Source: JBJXGE01 sp046154185
GTDB lineage: Bacteria > Planctomycetota > UBA8108 > UBA1146 > JAJFFE01
Length of the DNA: 8,843 nucleotides
Assembly: GCA_046154185.1 (NCBI GenBank)
Contig: JBJXGE010000062.1
Coordinates: 1 to 8,843, forward strand
Reading direction: 5' to 3'
Shown: positions 1 to 6,425 of the stretch, piece after piece
How positions within the stretch are numbered: position 1 is the first letter of the stretch
Layout: every line of letters starts with the position of its first letter
Made by a program: the position numbers and the translations under genes
Notes under the pieces: generated by a model
Database searches by the model: none
Seen by the model: only the letters and a program-made list of their open reading frames with translations
Told to the model about the DNA's origin: nothing

Positions 1-1378
1 CGCCGCCGACCGTGATCGTCTGCGAGCCGATCGCGAGCGACGCGCCCGACTGCACGGTCAGGTCCGCGGCCACCGCACCGGCCGCGGTCAGCGATGGGTA
101 ATTGCCCAGCGACCCGGGAATGATCACCGAGCAAGTGCTGGTCGGCACGCCAGCATTCCAATTGCCCGCTGTGAACCAGTTCGTGCTGACCGTACCAGTC
201 CATGTCGTCGTGAAGCACTCCTCGCTCGCCACCGTGTAGAAAGAGCTCGGCGTGTTTTGATTCTCGTACTCGGTCACGAACCAGCCCGTGGATCGGACGA
301 CGTTCGAGACGCGCACCTCATCCAGGTATCCGTCCCAGCCCTTGTCCTGGCCGGGCCGGTTCCCGATGCGGAAATTGTCCGCGGCCTCGGAGGTTGTGGT
401 TCCCGCGCCGACGTCTCGCGACCGGTAGGTGATTTCGACTCCGTCGACGTAGACCCGGGGGCCATCCGTGGCGTCGTAGGTTCCGCAGACGTACTGCCAC
501 GCATTCAGAGTTGCGGTGGAATCGTCGCCTTCCGCGTCGGCGTCGGTCGTTGCTCGGTCCACAAGGAGCGCAAAGTCGTCTGTTCCGCCGCTGCTGATTT
601 GTAGCTGCTTACGCGCGGACGTACTGCCCTTGTGCATGATGCGGCCATCGCTCTGCCCGCCCATAGTGCGCGGGTAGGCCCAAGCCGAAAACGTGAATGG
701 AACTTGGTCGTCGAGCGAAGCGGCTGATCCGCAATCGATGACATCGTTGATGCCATCAAAATCGATGCCACCGTCTATCTTGGCGGCGATTTGATCGCCC
801 GAGGTCATGCTGCCGGCCGACGTGCCATTGTTGGCGTTCGAGGTGCTGTCTGCGATCTGCGGGGCCGTGCCGGACGGATCCTCCTTGAGATGCCATACGC
901 CCTTGTAGCTCGAGGACCAGACACCGGTGGCATTCTGCTGGTTCGAGGCTGCGCCGTTTCCGTAGTACATGTAGAGCACGGTGTTGCTCGTTGCGGACAA
1001 GCTGGAGATTCGCACCCAGGCGATGAGCGCGCCGGTCCCGCTCGTGTATTTCTCGATCTCGTGATCGAGCTTGGTCGTGCCGTTCGAGGACGTGAAGAGT
1101 ATGTCGTCACCGTCCGACTGCGCGTCGGCGGAGAGATCGGAATCGGTCACGCTGATGAGGACGGGAAAGTCGGTGTGAGGCGCGCCTGTCGACCCGACTT
1201 TCGTGTAGTCGATCGTGATGGCCTTGCGGAAATTCCACGACGAGCTGTACCAGCTTTGACCCTGAGCTGAGCCCGCCAGCGCAAGCGTACCGAGGGTGCA
1301 CAACAGCATCCGATGAATCAGCCGCCGCGTTCGCCAACTTGGATGCGAACCTAGGGCGCTCGAGTCACCTGAACCCAT
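1..1378 (-). CDS. Secreted DUF2341/LamG-type surface protein (3' end missing)
   Basis: The frame stays open from the ATG at 1378 to the left edge, giving 459 codons with the C-terminus outside the window. Residues 1-40 form a signal peptide with a long Arg-containing n-region (WRTRRLIHR), a hydrophobic core LLCTLGTLALAG, and a likely cut after GSA or QG (about 38-40). Residues about 66-139 resemble DUF2341, ending in VLYMYYGN. Residues about 160-375 resemble a LamG/concanavalin-like lectin domain, with GVWHLKED, FDGINDVIDCG and YLDEVRVSN. From about 390 a new segment starts with TWTGTVSTNWFTAGNWNAG and turns into short beta-repeat-like sequence (DLTVQSGASL) that runs off the edge. Such proteins are exported and bind carbohydrate or serve as adhesins. 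A start at 1309 (Met24) would also give a normal signal peptide. Same strand as the operon, separated by 216 nt; I see no direct functional tie. Confidence 0.88.
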   Translation of the reverse strand, partial: MGSGDSSALGSHPSWRTRRLIHRMLLCTLGTLALAGSAQGQSWYSSSWNFRKAITIDYTKVGSTGAPHTDFPVLISVTDSDLSADAQSDGDDILFTSSNGTTKLDHEIEKYTSGTGALIAWVRISSLSATSNTVLYMYYGNGAASNQQNATGVWSSSYKGVWHLKEDPSGTAPQIADSTSNANNGTSAGSMTSGDQIAAKIDGGIDFDGINDVIDCGSAASLDDQVPFTFSAWAYPRTMGGQSDGRIMHKGSTSARKQLQISSGGTDDFALLVDRATTDADAEGDDSTATLNAWQYVCGTYDATDGPRVYVDGVEITYRSRDVGAGTTTSEAADNFRIGNRPGQDKGWDGYLDEVRVSNVVRSTGWFVTEYENQNTPSSFYTVASEECFTTTWTGTVSTNWFTAGNWNAGVPTSTCSVIIPGSLGNYPSLTAAGAVAADLTVQSGASLAIGSQTITVGG

Positions 1379-1384
1379 TCAGAA

Positions 1385-1388
1385 CTCC
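1385..1388 (-). promoter_or_regulatory. Shine-Dalgarno site of the LamG-type gene
   Basis: The minus strand reads GTGGAG, with GGAG ending six nucleotides before the ATG at 1378-1376. This favours that start over the in-frame ATG at 1309, which has no comparable site. Confidence 0.65.
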
Positions 1389-1512
1389 ACGTGAACAGAT
1401 GAATTGTTGGAGCAGAGCCGGAATCGACTGGGCTAACGGGAATATCGACCGAACGATCCTTCGGCGAATAGGGCTTTCCCGGTACGGGGACTCCTCTTAA
1501 GCACCTTCCAGC

Positions 1513-1531
1513 TTCGCGGCGTAGCCGCGAA
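1513..1531. terminator. Hairpin downstream of the operon (possible terminator)
   Basis: A perfect 8-bp inverted repeat, ttcgcggc with loop gta and then gccgcgaa, lies about 65 nt after the S26-like stop. No T-run follows on the minus strand, so it is not a classical intrinsic terminator. It could be a transcript-end stabiliser, an attenuator or a protein-binding site. The spacer 1379-1594 otherwise shows no gene I can support; it must hold the leader of the next gene and possibly its promoter, but I see no good -35/-10 pair. Confidence 0.35.
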
Positions 1532-1594
1532 ACCTTCACCTCGACGAGCTCGCCTCCGGCTCGTATCTCTCGTAATTGCGAGAATCCGGAGACT

Positions 1595-2053
1595 TCAGGT
1601 TGGCCCCGCCTCGCTGGCAGCCTGCACGCGACGCCGCGCGCCGACGCCGCGTCGCTGCCAAACGCCGACCCGCGCGCGAGCACGCCAAAACGCTGCGATC
1701 CACCAGCCGCGCCAGCGCGGCAGTCCGCGATCGAGCGCCACGCGTGTTCCATTTCGCCAACGCGCGAGCACGCGTCCGAGCAGATAATCGGTTTGCCAGA
1801 GCGGATCGTGGCTGGGTGCGTTGTCGCCGCGGGTCACGAGTCGCTTCGTGCTCGTGCCCAAGTATCGATGGACGACGATGGTGTGAACGGCGCCCAGGAC
1901 GATGATCTGGCCGGGGCGCAGTTCGGATGGCGCACAAGCGCGGCACTCGATCAGATCACCGGCCCGCAAGGTCGGCGACATGCTCGCGCCTGTGACCGGA
2001 AGTCGATATTCGCCGGCGGATCGCAACAGCGTGCGAATGCACTCGCTGTTCAC
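1595..2053 (-). CDS. Soluble S26-like serine peptidase
   Basis: With the GTG start at 2053 the product has 152 residues. It carries the signal-peptidase/LexA-like catalytic pattern: TGASMSPTLRAGD with the nucleophile Ser24, then LRPGQIIVL, then VVHRYLG with His62 where bacterial type I signal peptidases carry Lys, then TRGDNAPSHDP (Asp77, Asp83). A Ser-His arrangement is typical of the SipW/ER-type branch. No membrane anchor is evident, and the C-terminal tail is rich in Arg and Trp, so it may act in the cytoplasm or at the membrane face, perhaps trimming a leader peptide. The frame is open upstream to an ATG at 2146, but I chose GTG because it overlaps the radical SAM stop as GTGA, like the other junctions, and puts the catalytic Ser at the usual depth. 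It is the last gene of the run. It could instead be an S24-type protease; the peptidase call is firm and the substrate unknown. Confidence 0.85.
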   Translation of the reverse strand: MNSECIRTLLRSAGEYRLPVTGASMSPTLRAGDLIECRACAPSELRPGQIIVLGAVHTIVVHRYLGTSTKRLVTRGDNAPSHDPLWQTDYLLGRVLARWRNGTRVALDRGLPRWRGWWIAAFWRARARVGVWQRRGVGARRRVQAASEAGPT

Positions 2054-3075
2054 CGATGGGCTTCGGCTCGCAGCCGCTCCTGGCGCGCGGCGAGCGGGTC
2101 GCCGCCGGTGAAGGATCCGGTCGCCATTTTTGCGATACCGGCGCATTGGCTGCCGCAGCTACTGGTGCCGCAGCTACTGGTGCCGCACTGGCGTGGGTAG
2201 TCCCGAACTCGCAGTTGGCGCAGCTCGTCGAGCAGCACTCCGCCGCGCCAGATGTCTTCGATCCGGCGCTCGCGCACATTGCCGACGCTTTTCTTGACCT
2301 GCACGCACGGAAAGACATCTCCCATGGGCGAGATGATCAACGAGTTGCGCCCGGTATTGCACATCAATCCGTCGGGATCGCGCACTCGGTCCGGTATGCG
2401 CGGCACTCGCTGTCGATAGTACTCGATGATCTGTGTGTCGCTGAGTGCGTGGGCGAGCGGCGAGAAGTCGCCGTTGTCCTTCGGCGTGATGTTCGGATTT
2501 GCGAGAAAACGAGCGCCCACTTCCAATGCGAATTCGTGGATGGCGTCGACGTCCGACAGATTCTGCTGAATCACCGGCATTTTCACGACCACCGTCAGTC
2601 CGCGCTCCCGCAAGAGTCGCACCGCCTGCATCGACGTCGCCACGCGAAGTCCCTTGCCGGTCACCGCGGCGTAGGTCGCATCGGATGCGCCGTAAATGCT
2701 GATCTCAGTCGAAAGCGGCTGCAGCGCGGCAAGCCGATCAGCGCACGCCGCATCGATGAGCGAGCCGTTGGAGAAAATCCGCAGCGCGAAGCGTCGCCGG
2801 CGCGCCGCCTCGGCGATCTCGAAGAAGTCTTTGCGCACCAGCGGTTCGCCGCCGGTGAGAGTGAGCGACAGGCAGCCCAGCTCGGCGAGTTGGTCGAGCA
2901 CCGACTCGTACTCGGCGAGCGAGAGTTCGCCGGGCGATCGAAACTCGACGAGATAACACATCACACAGCGAAAATTGCACCGGTAGGTGAGTTCGAGCAT
3001 TGCCCGCGTCGGCCGGCATTCGGCCAACGCCCGCTTCTCGATCGAGGTGAAGGGATCATCAAGCACGGTTGTCAT
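2050..3075 (-). CDS. Radical SAM/SPASM peptide-modifying enzyme
   Basis: The product has 341 residues. The radical SAM 4Fe-4S motif is CNFRCVMC (Cys33, Cys37, Cys40), followed by the SAM-binding TGGEP at 74-78. The C-terminal third is a SPASM domain: Cys239, then ISPMGDVFPC with Cys257, a GN-x5-IEDIW segment, then Cys297, Cys302, Cys307 and Cys311. Such proteins, related to PqqE, MftC and AlbA, bind extra Fe-S clusters and modify ribosomal peptides through crosslinks, epimerisation or decarboxylation, usually with a PqqD-type partner, which this operon encodes. The last Cys group is expanded by an in-frame GTSSC duplication. The frame is open further upstream, but the ATG at 3075, overlapping the kinase stop as ATGA, is preferred because it gives the usual short N-terminal lead before the Cys motif. 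The reaction and the modified residue cannot be read from the sequence. Confidence 0.93.
   Translation of the reverse strand: MTTVLDDPFTSIEKRALAECRPTRAMLELTYRCNFRCVMCYLVEFRSPGELSLAEYESVLDQLAELGCLSLTLTGGEPLVRKDFFEIAEAARRRRFALRIFSNGSLIDAACADRLAALQPLSTEISIYGASDATYAAVTGKGLRVATSMQAVRLLRERGLTVVVKMPVIQQNLSDVDAIHEFALEVGARFLANPNITPKDNGDFSPLAHALSDTQIIEYYRQRVPRIPDRVRDPDGLMCNTGRNSLIISPMGDVFPCVQVKKSVGNVRERRIEDIWRGGVLLDELRQLRVRDYPRQCGTSSCGTSSCGSQCAGIAKMATGSFTGGDPLAARQERLRAEAHR
2152..2181. repeat. Two tandem 15-nt copies within the radical SAM gene
   Basis: The unit gccgcagctactggt occurs twice with no mismatch, at 2152-2166 and 2167-2181, followed by a shorter degenerate copy (gccgcactgg). On the coding strand each unit adds five residues, giving the repeated GTSSC in the SPASM Cys cluster. 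The lack of any silent difference between copies suggests a recent duplication or a slippage-prone site. Confidence 0.9.
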
Positions 3076-3905
3076 GCCGGGATCGCTGCTTTCCAGTCGA
3101 GTTGCGACAAGACCGACAGATCTTTGCGGAAGCGCAGGACGCCAAAGGGCGTCGCCGACGCGACCCGCTTCGCAATCTCGATCGAGCGCTCCCGCGCGCC
3201 TCGGTCGAGGCACTCCACAAAGGGCAGATTCGCGAGCAACTCCGCGGTCGCTTGGCCGCGCGCGGCGATCGGACGCAACGATGGATCGGGGGCTTTTTCC
3301 AAAACGTAAAGGCCACCGGTCGGGAATCGCCGCTCCGGACTCGGTAGTGGTTCGCGCAAGTCGCCGAAGAACGGCGTTCCGCTCACGGCCCCGGCTTCGA
3401 CGAGTACCAAGTCGTCCGAGAGCACGGTCCCGCCGACGCTCTGCAGCAATCGACTGATGGTTGTCTTGCCGCTGCCGGAGCGGCCCATGAACACGAAGGC
3501 GACGTCCTCATGTGGACGCACAACCGCGGAGGCGTGCAGCAGCAAACCGCCGCGACTCACGGCCAGGATCTGCGCCACTTGGCGCAGCGCATTCTCCAGG
3601 TAATGAATGCAACCAAAGCGCGGGTGGGACCGGAGCTTTATGTAGCCGCGCGCCGCGGCAAAATCGATGCGGGCGTTCACCACTGTCGACGTGATGCTCA
3701 GTTGGCGCTCTTGAAGCCGCGTTTCAGCGAAGTACACAGCGCGAGGATCGGCGTGCGCCGACTGGCCACTTGCTTCTACTTCCAACCGCAGTTCGAGATC
3801 GTTCGCCGCGGCGTTGAGGTAGCCTTTGTAGCGTCGTGCAATGTCGTGGCTCGGGCCGCCGATCAGCCGAATGCCGAAGGGCCCAACCCGCAGTTGGACG
3901 GTCAT
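3072..3905 (-). CDS. HPr-kinase-like P-loop kinase
   Basis: The protein has 277 residues and matches the C-terminal catalytic fold of HPr kinase/phosphorylase-like proteins. It has LLLHASAVV (121-129), a Walker A GRSGSGKT (141-148, Lys147) and the family's acidic LSDDLVLV (162-169, Asp164/Asp165). The first 110 residues lack the bacterial HprK N-terminal domain and instead match the beta-rich N-terminal part of HprK-related kinases in peptide and polysaccharide gene clusters. I would not expect it to act on HPr. Homologues in lasso-peptide clusters (paeninodin type) phosphorylate the C-terminal Ser of the precursor peptide. The frame is open for a further 127 codons upstream, but I chose the ATG at 3905 because its TGA/ATG overlap with the preceding gene matches the other junctions and the residues upstream look like antisense noise. 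The next gene starts inside the stop (ATGA at 3075-3072). The phosphate acceptor is unknown. Confidence 0.88.
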   Translation of the reverse strand: MTVQLRVGPFGIRLIGGPSHDIARRYKGYLNAAANDLELRLEVEASGQSAHADPRAVYFAETRLQERQLSITSTVVNARIDFAAARGYIKLRSHPRFGCIHYLENALRQVAQILAVSRGGLLLHASAVVRPHEDVAFVFMGRSGSGKTTISRLLQSVGGTVLSDDLVLVEAGAVSGTPFFGDLREPLPSPERRFPTGGLYVLEKAPDPSLRPIAARGQATAELLANLPFVECLDRGARERSIEIAKRVASATPFGVLRFRKDLSVLSQLDWKAAIPA

Positions 3906-4801
3906 GTTCGAGTTGCTTTCCGGGCGGTCGTGAATCGCCACACGGTCGCGCTCGCGCTGCGAGCGAGCCGCCAAGGGCGCAGCAAGCCATACCCTTTGCA
4001 ATTTCCAAGAAGCTGGCGACGAAGCGCCCGCGACGGCAAAAGTTGCTGGCGCAATAACCGCCCGCGGCCACGCCGAGCGAAAGCGAGTTTGAGCAAATGT
4101 CCGATGCCGGGATTTTCGGGACGCGCAAGCACCGCCTCGAGCAATCGGCGGCGCCAGTCTGGTCGACTCGCTGCTTCGAGCGCTGCGTGCGCCGAAGGCG
4201 GCACCTCGCTGACGGCGCGCTCGAGCGCGAGGAGCAGCGGCAACGCCAGGCCCGCGCGCCGCGCGGCGGCGACTACGAGATCCCAACGGATAGCTTGTGC
4301 CGCCAACGCCGACAGGTCTTCACACCACTGCGCGCGCAGCGCGCCATGCTGAACGACGGCGTGAACCGCGACGTAGAGCAAGTGATCTTCCGGTGCCGGA
4401 ATCGACACGCTCGCCTCAGGCAGCCATGTCGCGCGCGCGCGCCATGCGTCGAGTTCGTCGGAAGAGAGGTACCAAATTTCATGTTGAAGATCGATGCGAA
4501 AGCAGAGGCCACCTTGCCGCCGCATGAAATCGAGGCCGCCCGAACGTACACGCTGGAAACCGCAGTTCTCGATGATGCGTATCGCCGATTCGACTTCGGA
4601 ACAGCGCACGAGCAGATCCACATCGCACATCGGCCGCGTGGCCACACGCTGTGGTTGGGTCGCGAGGAGCGCGAAGCCTTTGAGCGCGATCGGGACGATA
4701 TCTTGCGCCGCAAGGCTCTTCAGCACCGGCCGCACTGCGTGAGCCAGTGCGCAGTTTTGCGCCAAAACGTCGAGGCCAGGATGCATCGCCATCATGCTCA
4801 A
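3902..4801 (-). CDS. Nucleotidyltransferase-fold family protein
   Basis: The 299-residue product looks like the uncharacterised nucleotidyltransferase family (NTP_transf_5 type) found beside HPr-kinase-like, PqqD and RiPP genes. Visible motifs are LKG at 40-42, then RPMCDVDLLV with Asp60 and Asp62 as the paired metal-binding acids. A third acid is Asp104 in FRIDLQHEIW. The family-typical PEDHLLYVAVHAVVQH (137-152) is followed by the W-x-EDL segment. The C-terminal third is Arg- and Leu-rich and looks helical. In at least one lasso-peptide cluster (pseudomycoidin) a member is reported to decorate the phosphorylated C-terminus; I rely on memory for that. The start is TTG at 4801, overlapping the Wzz-like stop as TTGA. 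In-frame ATGs at 4795, 4792 and 4786 are alternatives, and no strong Shine-Dalgarno sequence decides between them. The stop overlaps the kinase gene as ATGA. Confidence 0.82.
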   Translation of the reverse strand: MSMMAMHPGLDVLAQNCALAHAVRPVLKSLAAQDIVPIALKGFALLATQPQRVATRPMCDVDLLVRCSEVESAIRIIENCGFQRVRSGGLDFMRRQGGLCFRIDLQHEIWYLSSDELDAWRARATWLPEASVSIPAPEDHLLYVAVHAVVQHGALRAQWCEDLSALAAQAIRWDLVVAAARRAGLALPLLLALERAVSEVPPSAHAALEAASRPDWRRRLLEAVLARPENPGIGHLLKLAFARRGRGRLLRQQLLPSRALRRQLLGNCKGYGLLRPWRLARSASATVWRFTTARKATRT

Positions 4802-6417
4802 CTTATCGGACTAATTCGCCGTGGCCCCCAGCTGGAACATTTGACCCAGACCACGCCGGAGGCCGAAATGCGAGCGGCTGCGAGTCGAGCGAATAGCTGT
4901 TCCAGTTCGCGAGTCTTCGTCCACCCGGCCTGAACCGCGAGCAGCGTTTGGTCGACGCTTCGAAGCACTGCCGTAGTGCGGTTCTCGGCGGTTGTGAGAG
5001 CTGCCGGTAGAGCAGCGGGCGAATCCATCGGCCAGCCATCCGGCGGCGATTGGGCAAGCACCACCGAATCGAATCGATCGCGTAGTTCCACAACCTGCTC
5101 GGCGGAAACGCAGGCGAGCATCCGAGTCACCCCTGAAACTGCCGGACTCTCGATTTGCGCCTCGCTGGTGACCAGCGCGACCGTTCGACCTGATCGCGCG
5201 AGTCCCGCCGCGATCTTGGTAGCGACTCTGGTTCGCAAATCTCCATGACCCGGACCGGTGATAGCCACGGTTCCAACAGCGCCGCGAGCACGCATCGTCG
5301 CAATCAAGGACAAGACTTGGTCCGAATCATCCCCGGCGTTTTGATCGAGAACGCCCAATATCGGTGCTTGCGCTTGTCGCGCGAGTTCCCCCTCGTCACG
5401 ACTGCGCGCATCCAAGCGTTCGTGCCCGAATGCGGCGGCGGTGGCCGAAATGATCGCGAACGCGATGGCGCCCCAGATCGTCGGCCACGCGCTTTTCTTG
5501 CGCCTTGCTTTCGCATCGACGGAGGTGATCTCAACGGGGCCATTCGCCGATTCCACCAGTGCTTTGCTCGACGCCAACGCGAGCCGGAGTTGTTCCAACC
5601 TGCGCCGCTGCTTCTGAAGTTTCGTGACTCTTGGATCGGCATTCGCAATGGTCTTGTGCGAGGACTTCGCGACTTTGATGAGTGCTTCCTTCGCCGTGCC
5701 TCCGCCGCTCGAAGTCGTGGCGCTATCGCTTTCCTCGCTCGCGAGTTCTTGTTCAGCGCTGTCGATGATTTGCGACAGTTGGAGCATCTCATTCTCGATG
5801 CGCACAACATCCATCCGATACGCGGAACGGAGCCGCTGGTCATGCACCTGATGCGCCGCCTCGGCTACCGCCCAAGCGGTCGCCAAGGCCTGCGACTCGG
5901 TCGCCGCGGTCGCGTCAATGTCCACCAGTTGAGTCGGTTCGTTATGTTGAACCGAAATCGCCGCGATCGGTGCGCGCAATTGCGCGAGGTCATGCGGGCG
6001 TTCTTGAATCTCTCGTAATGTCTCGTTGAGCCGCCGGCCAAACTCCTCGCTCGCGAAGATCAAGCTGTCGAAAGCGTGGCCGCCGAGAATCAGGCTCAAC
6101 GCCCGCTCGCGCACTTGTGTGGTGCGAAGCGAGTCCAACTTGGCCGCAAACGAGAAGTAGCGCCATGGCAGCGGTTTGCCGCTGGGACCCATGAGCGGAA
6201 CGGGATCTGGCCCGATGGCCAGCATCGCCGAGGCGACATACGCCGGCGCTTCGGTCAGCCGCGCCGCCGACCAGACGCCTAGGAGGAACGTCAAAGTAAA
6301 CAGCGCTGTCCACCTTCGGCACCAGAGCGTGCTCCACTGAGAGTGCCAGCGTTGGGGCATCGAATTCTGTCGTTTCGTTGGAAGCCGGTCGTTGGCCACG
6401 GTGATGGCCCATCGCAT
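4798..6417 (-). CDS. Wzz-like membrane protein fused to a degenerate BY-kinase-like domain
   Basis: This 539-residue protein has the layout of a polysaccharide co-polymerase (Wzz/Wzc type), which controls chain length or assembly of cell-surface polysaccharide. A first membrane helix lies at about 36-54. A large periplasmic part follows, with a Glu/Lys/Gln-rich probable coiled coil around 180-280, then a second membrane helix at about 311-331. Residues from about 380 to the end match the cytoplasmic P-loop tyrosine kinase fold (CpsD/Wzc) in order and spacing, but the motifs are broken. The Walker A position reads GPGHGDLRT (388-396) with no Lys in the usual place, and the Walker B position reads FDSVVLAQSPP (449-459) where the family has acidic FDYVIIDTPP. 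No C-terminal Tyr cluster is present. I infer a pseudokinase. The start is the ATG 8 nt after the PqqD-like stop; Met20 (6360) is an alternative that would shorten the cytoplasmic N-terminus. The stop overlaps the next gene (TTGA). Confidence 0.8.
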   Translation of the reverse strand: MRWAITVANDRLPTKRQNSMPQRWHSQWSTLWCRRWTALFTLTFLLGVWSAARLTEAPAYVASAMLAIGPDPVPLMGPSGKPLPWRYFSFAAKLDSLRTTQVRERALSLILGGHAFDSLIFASEEFGRRLNETLREIQERPHDLAQLRAPIAAISVQHNEPTQLVDIDATAATESQALATAWAVAEAAHQVHDQRLRSAYRMDVVRIENEMLQLSQIIDSAEQELASEESDSATTSSGGGTAKEALIKVAKSSHKTIANADPRVTKLQKQRRRLEQLRLALASSKALVESANGPVEITSVDAKARRKKSAWPTIWGAIAFAIISATAAAFGHERLDARSRDEGELARQAQAPILGVLDQNAGDDSDQVLSLIATMRARGAVGTVAITGPGHGDLRTRVATKIAAGLARSGRTVALVTSEAQIESPAVSGVTRMLACVSAEQVVELRDRFDSVVLAQSPPDGWPMDSPAALPAALTTAENRTTAVLRSVDQTLLAVQAGWTKTRELEQLFARLAAARISASGVVWVKCSSWGPRRISPIS

Positions 6418-6425
6418 CGCGGGGC

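Noticed and set aside
791..1270. 159-codon open frame on the plus strand
   Set aside because: It is antisense to the DUF2341-like part of the LamG-type protein, whose minus frame is open from 1378 to the edge with clear motifs and a signal peptide.
1351..1752. 133-codon minus-strand frame spanning the end of the S26-like gene and the spacer
   Set aside because: Its first half is the wrong frame of the S26-like gene, and its end overlaps the start of the LamG-type gene. The middle part is mildly protein-like but has no good start site or motif.
2050..3075. Pyrroloquinoline quinone biosynthesis genes (pqqD/pqqE)
   Set aside because: The radical SAM and PqqD-like genes are related to pqqE and pqqD, but no pqqA, pqqB, pqqC or pqqF-like gene is present and the surrounding genes point to another peptide pathway.
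2056..3309. 417-codon open frame on the plus strand
   Set aside because: It lies antisense to the radical SAM and kinase genes, whose motifs are unmistakable. Its residues are Arg/His/Ala-rich without any domain, as expected for an antisense shadow at high GC.
3072..4286. Long form (404 codons) of the HPr-kinase-like gene
   Set aside because: The extra 127 codons overlap most of the C-terminal half of the nucleotidyltransferase gene in another frame and are Arg/Ala-rich. The ATG at 3905 with the ATGA overlap is far more consistent with the other junctions.
4097..4933. 278-codon open frame on the plus strand
   Set aside because: It is antisense to the nucleotidyltransferase gene and spans its junction with the Wzz-like gene. 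It has low-complexity Arg-rich residues and no recognisable motif.
5245..6018. 257-codon open frame on the plus strand
   Set aside because: It is antisense to the periplasmic part of the Wzz-like gene. The minus frame has membrane helices and coiled-coil character; the plus frame has no domain signal.
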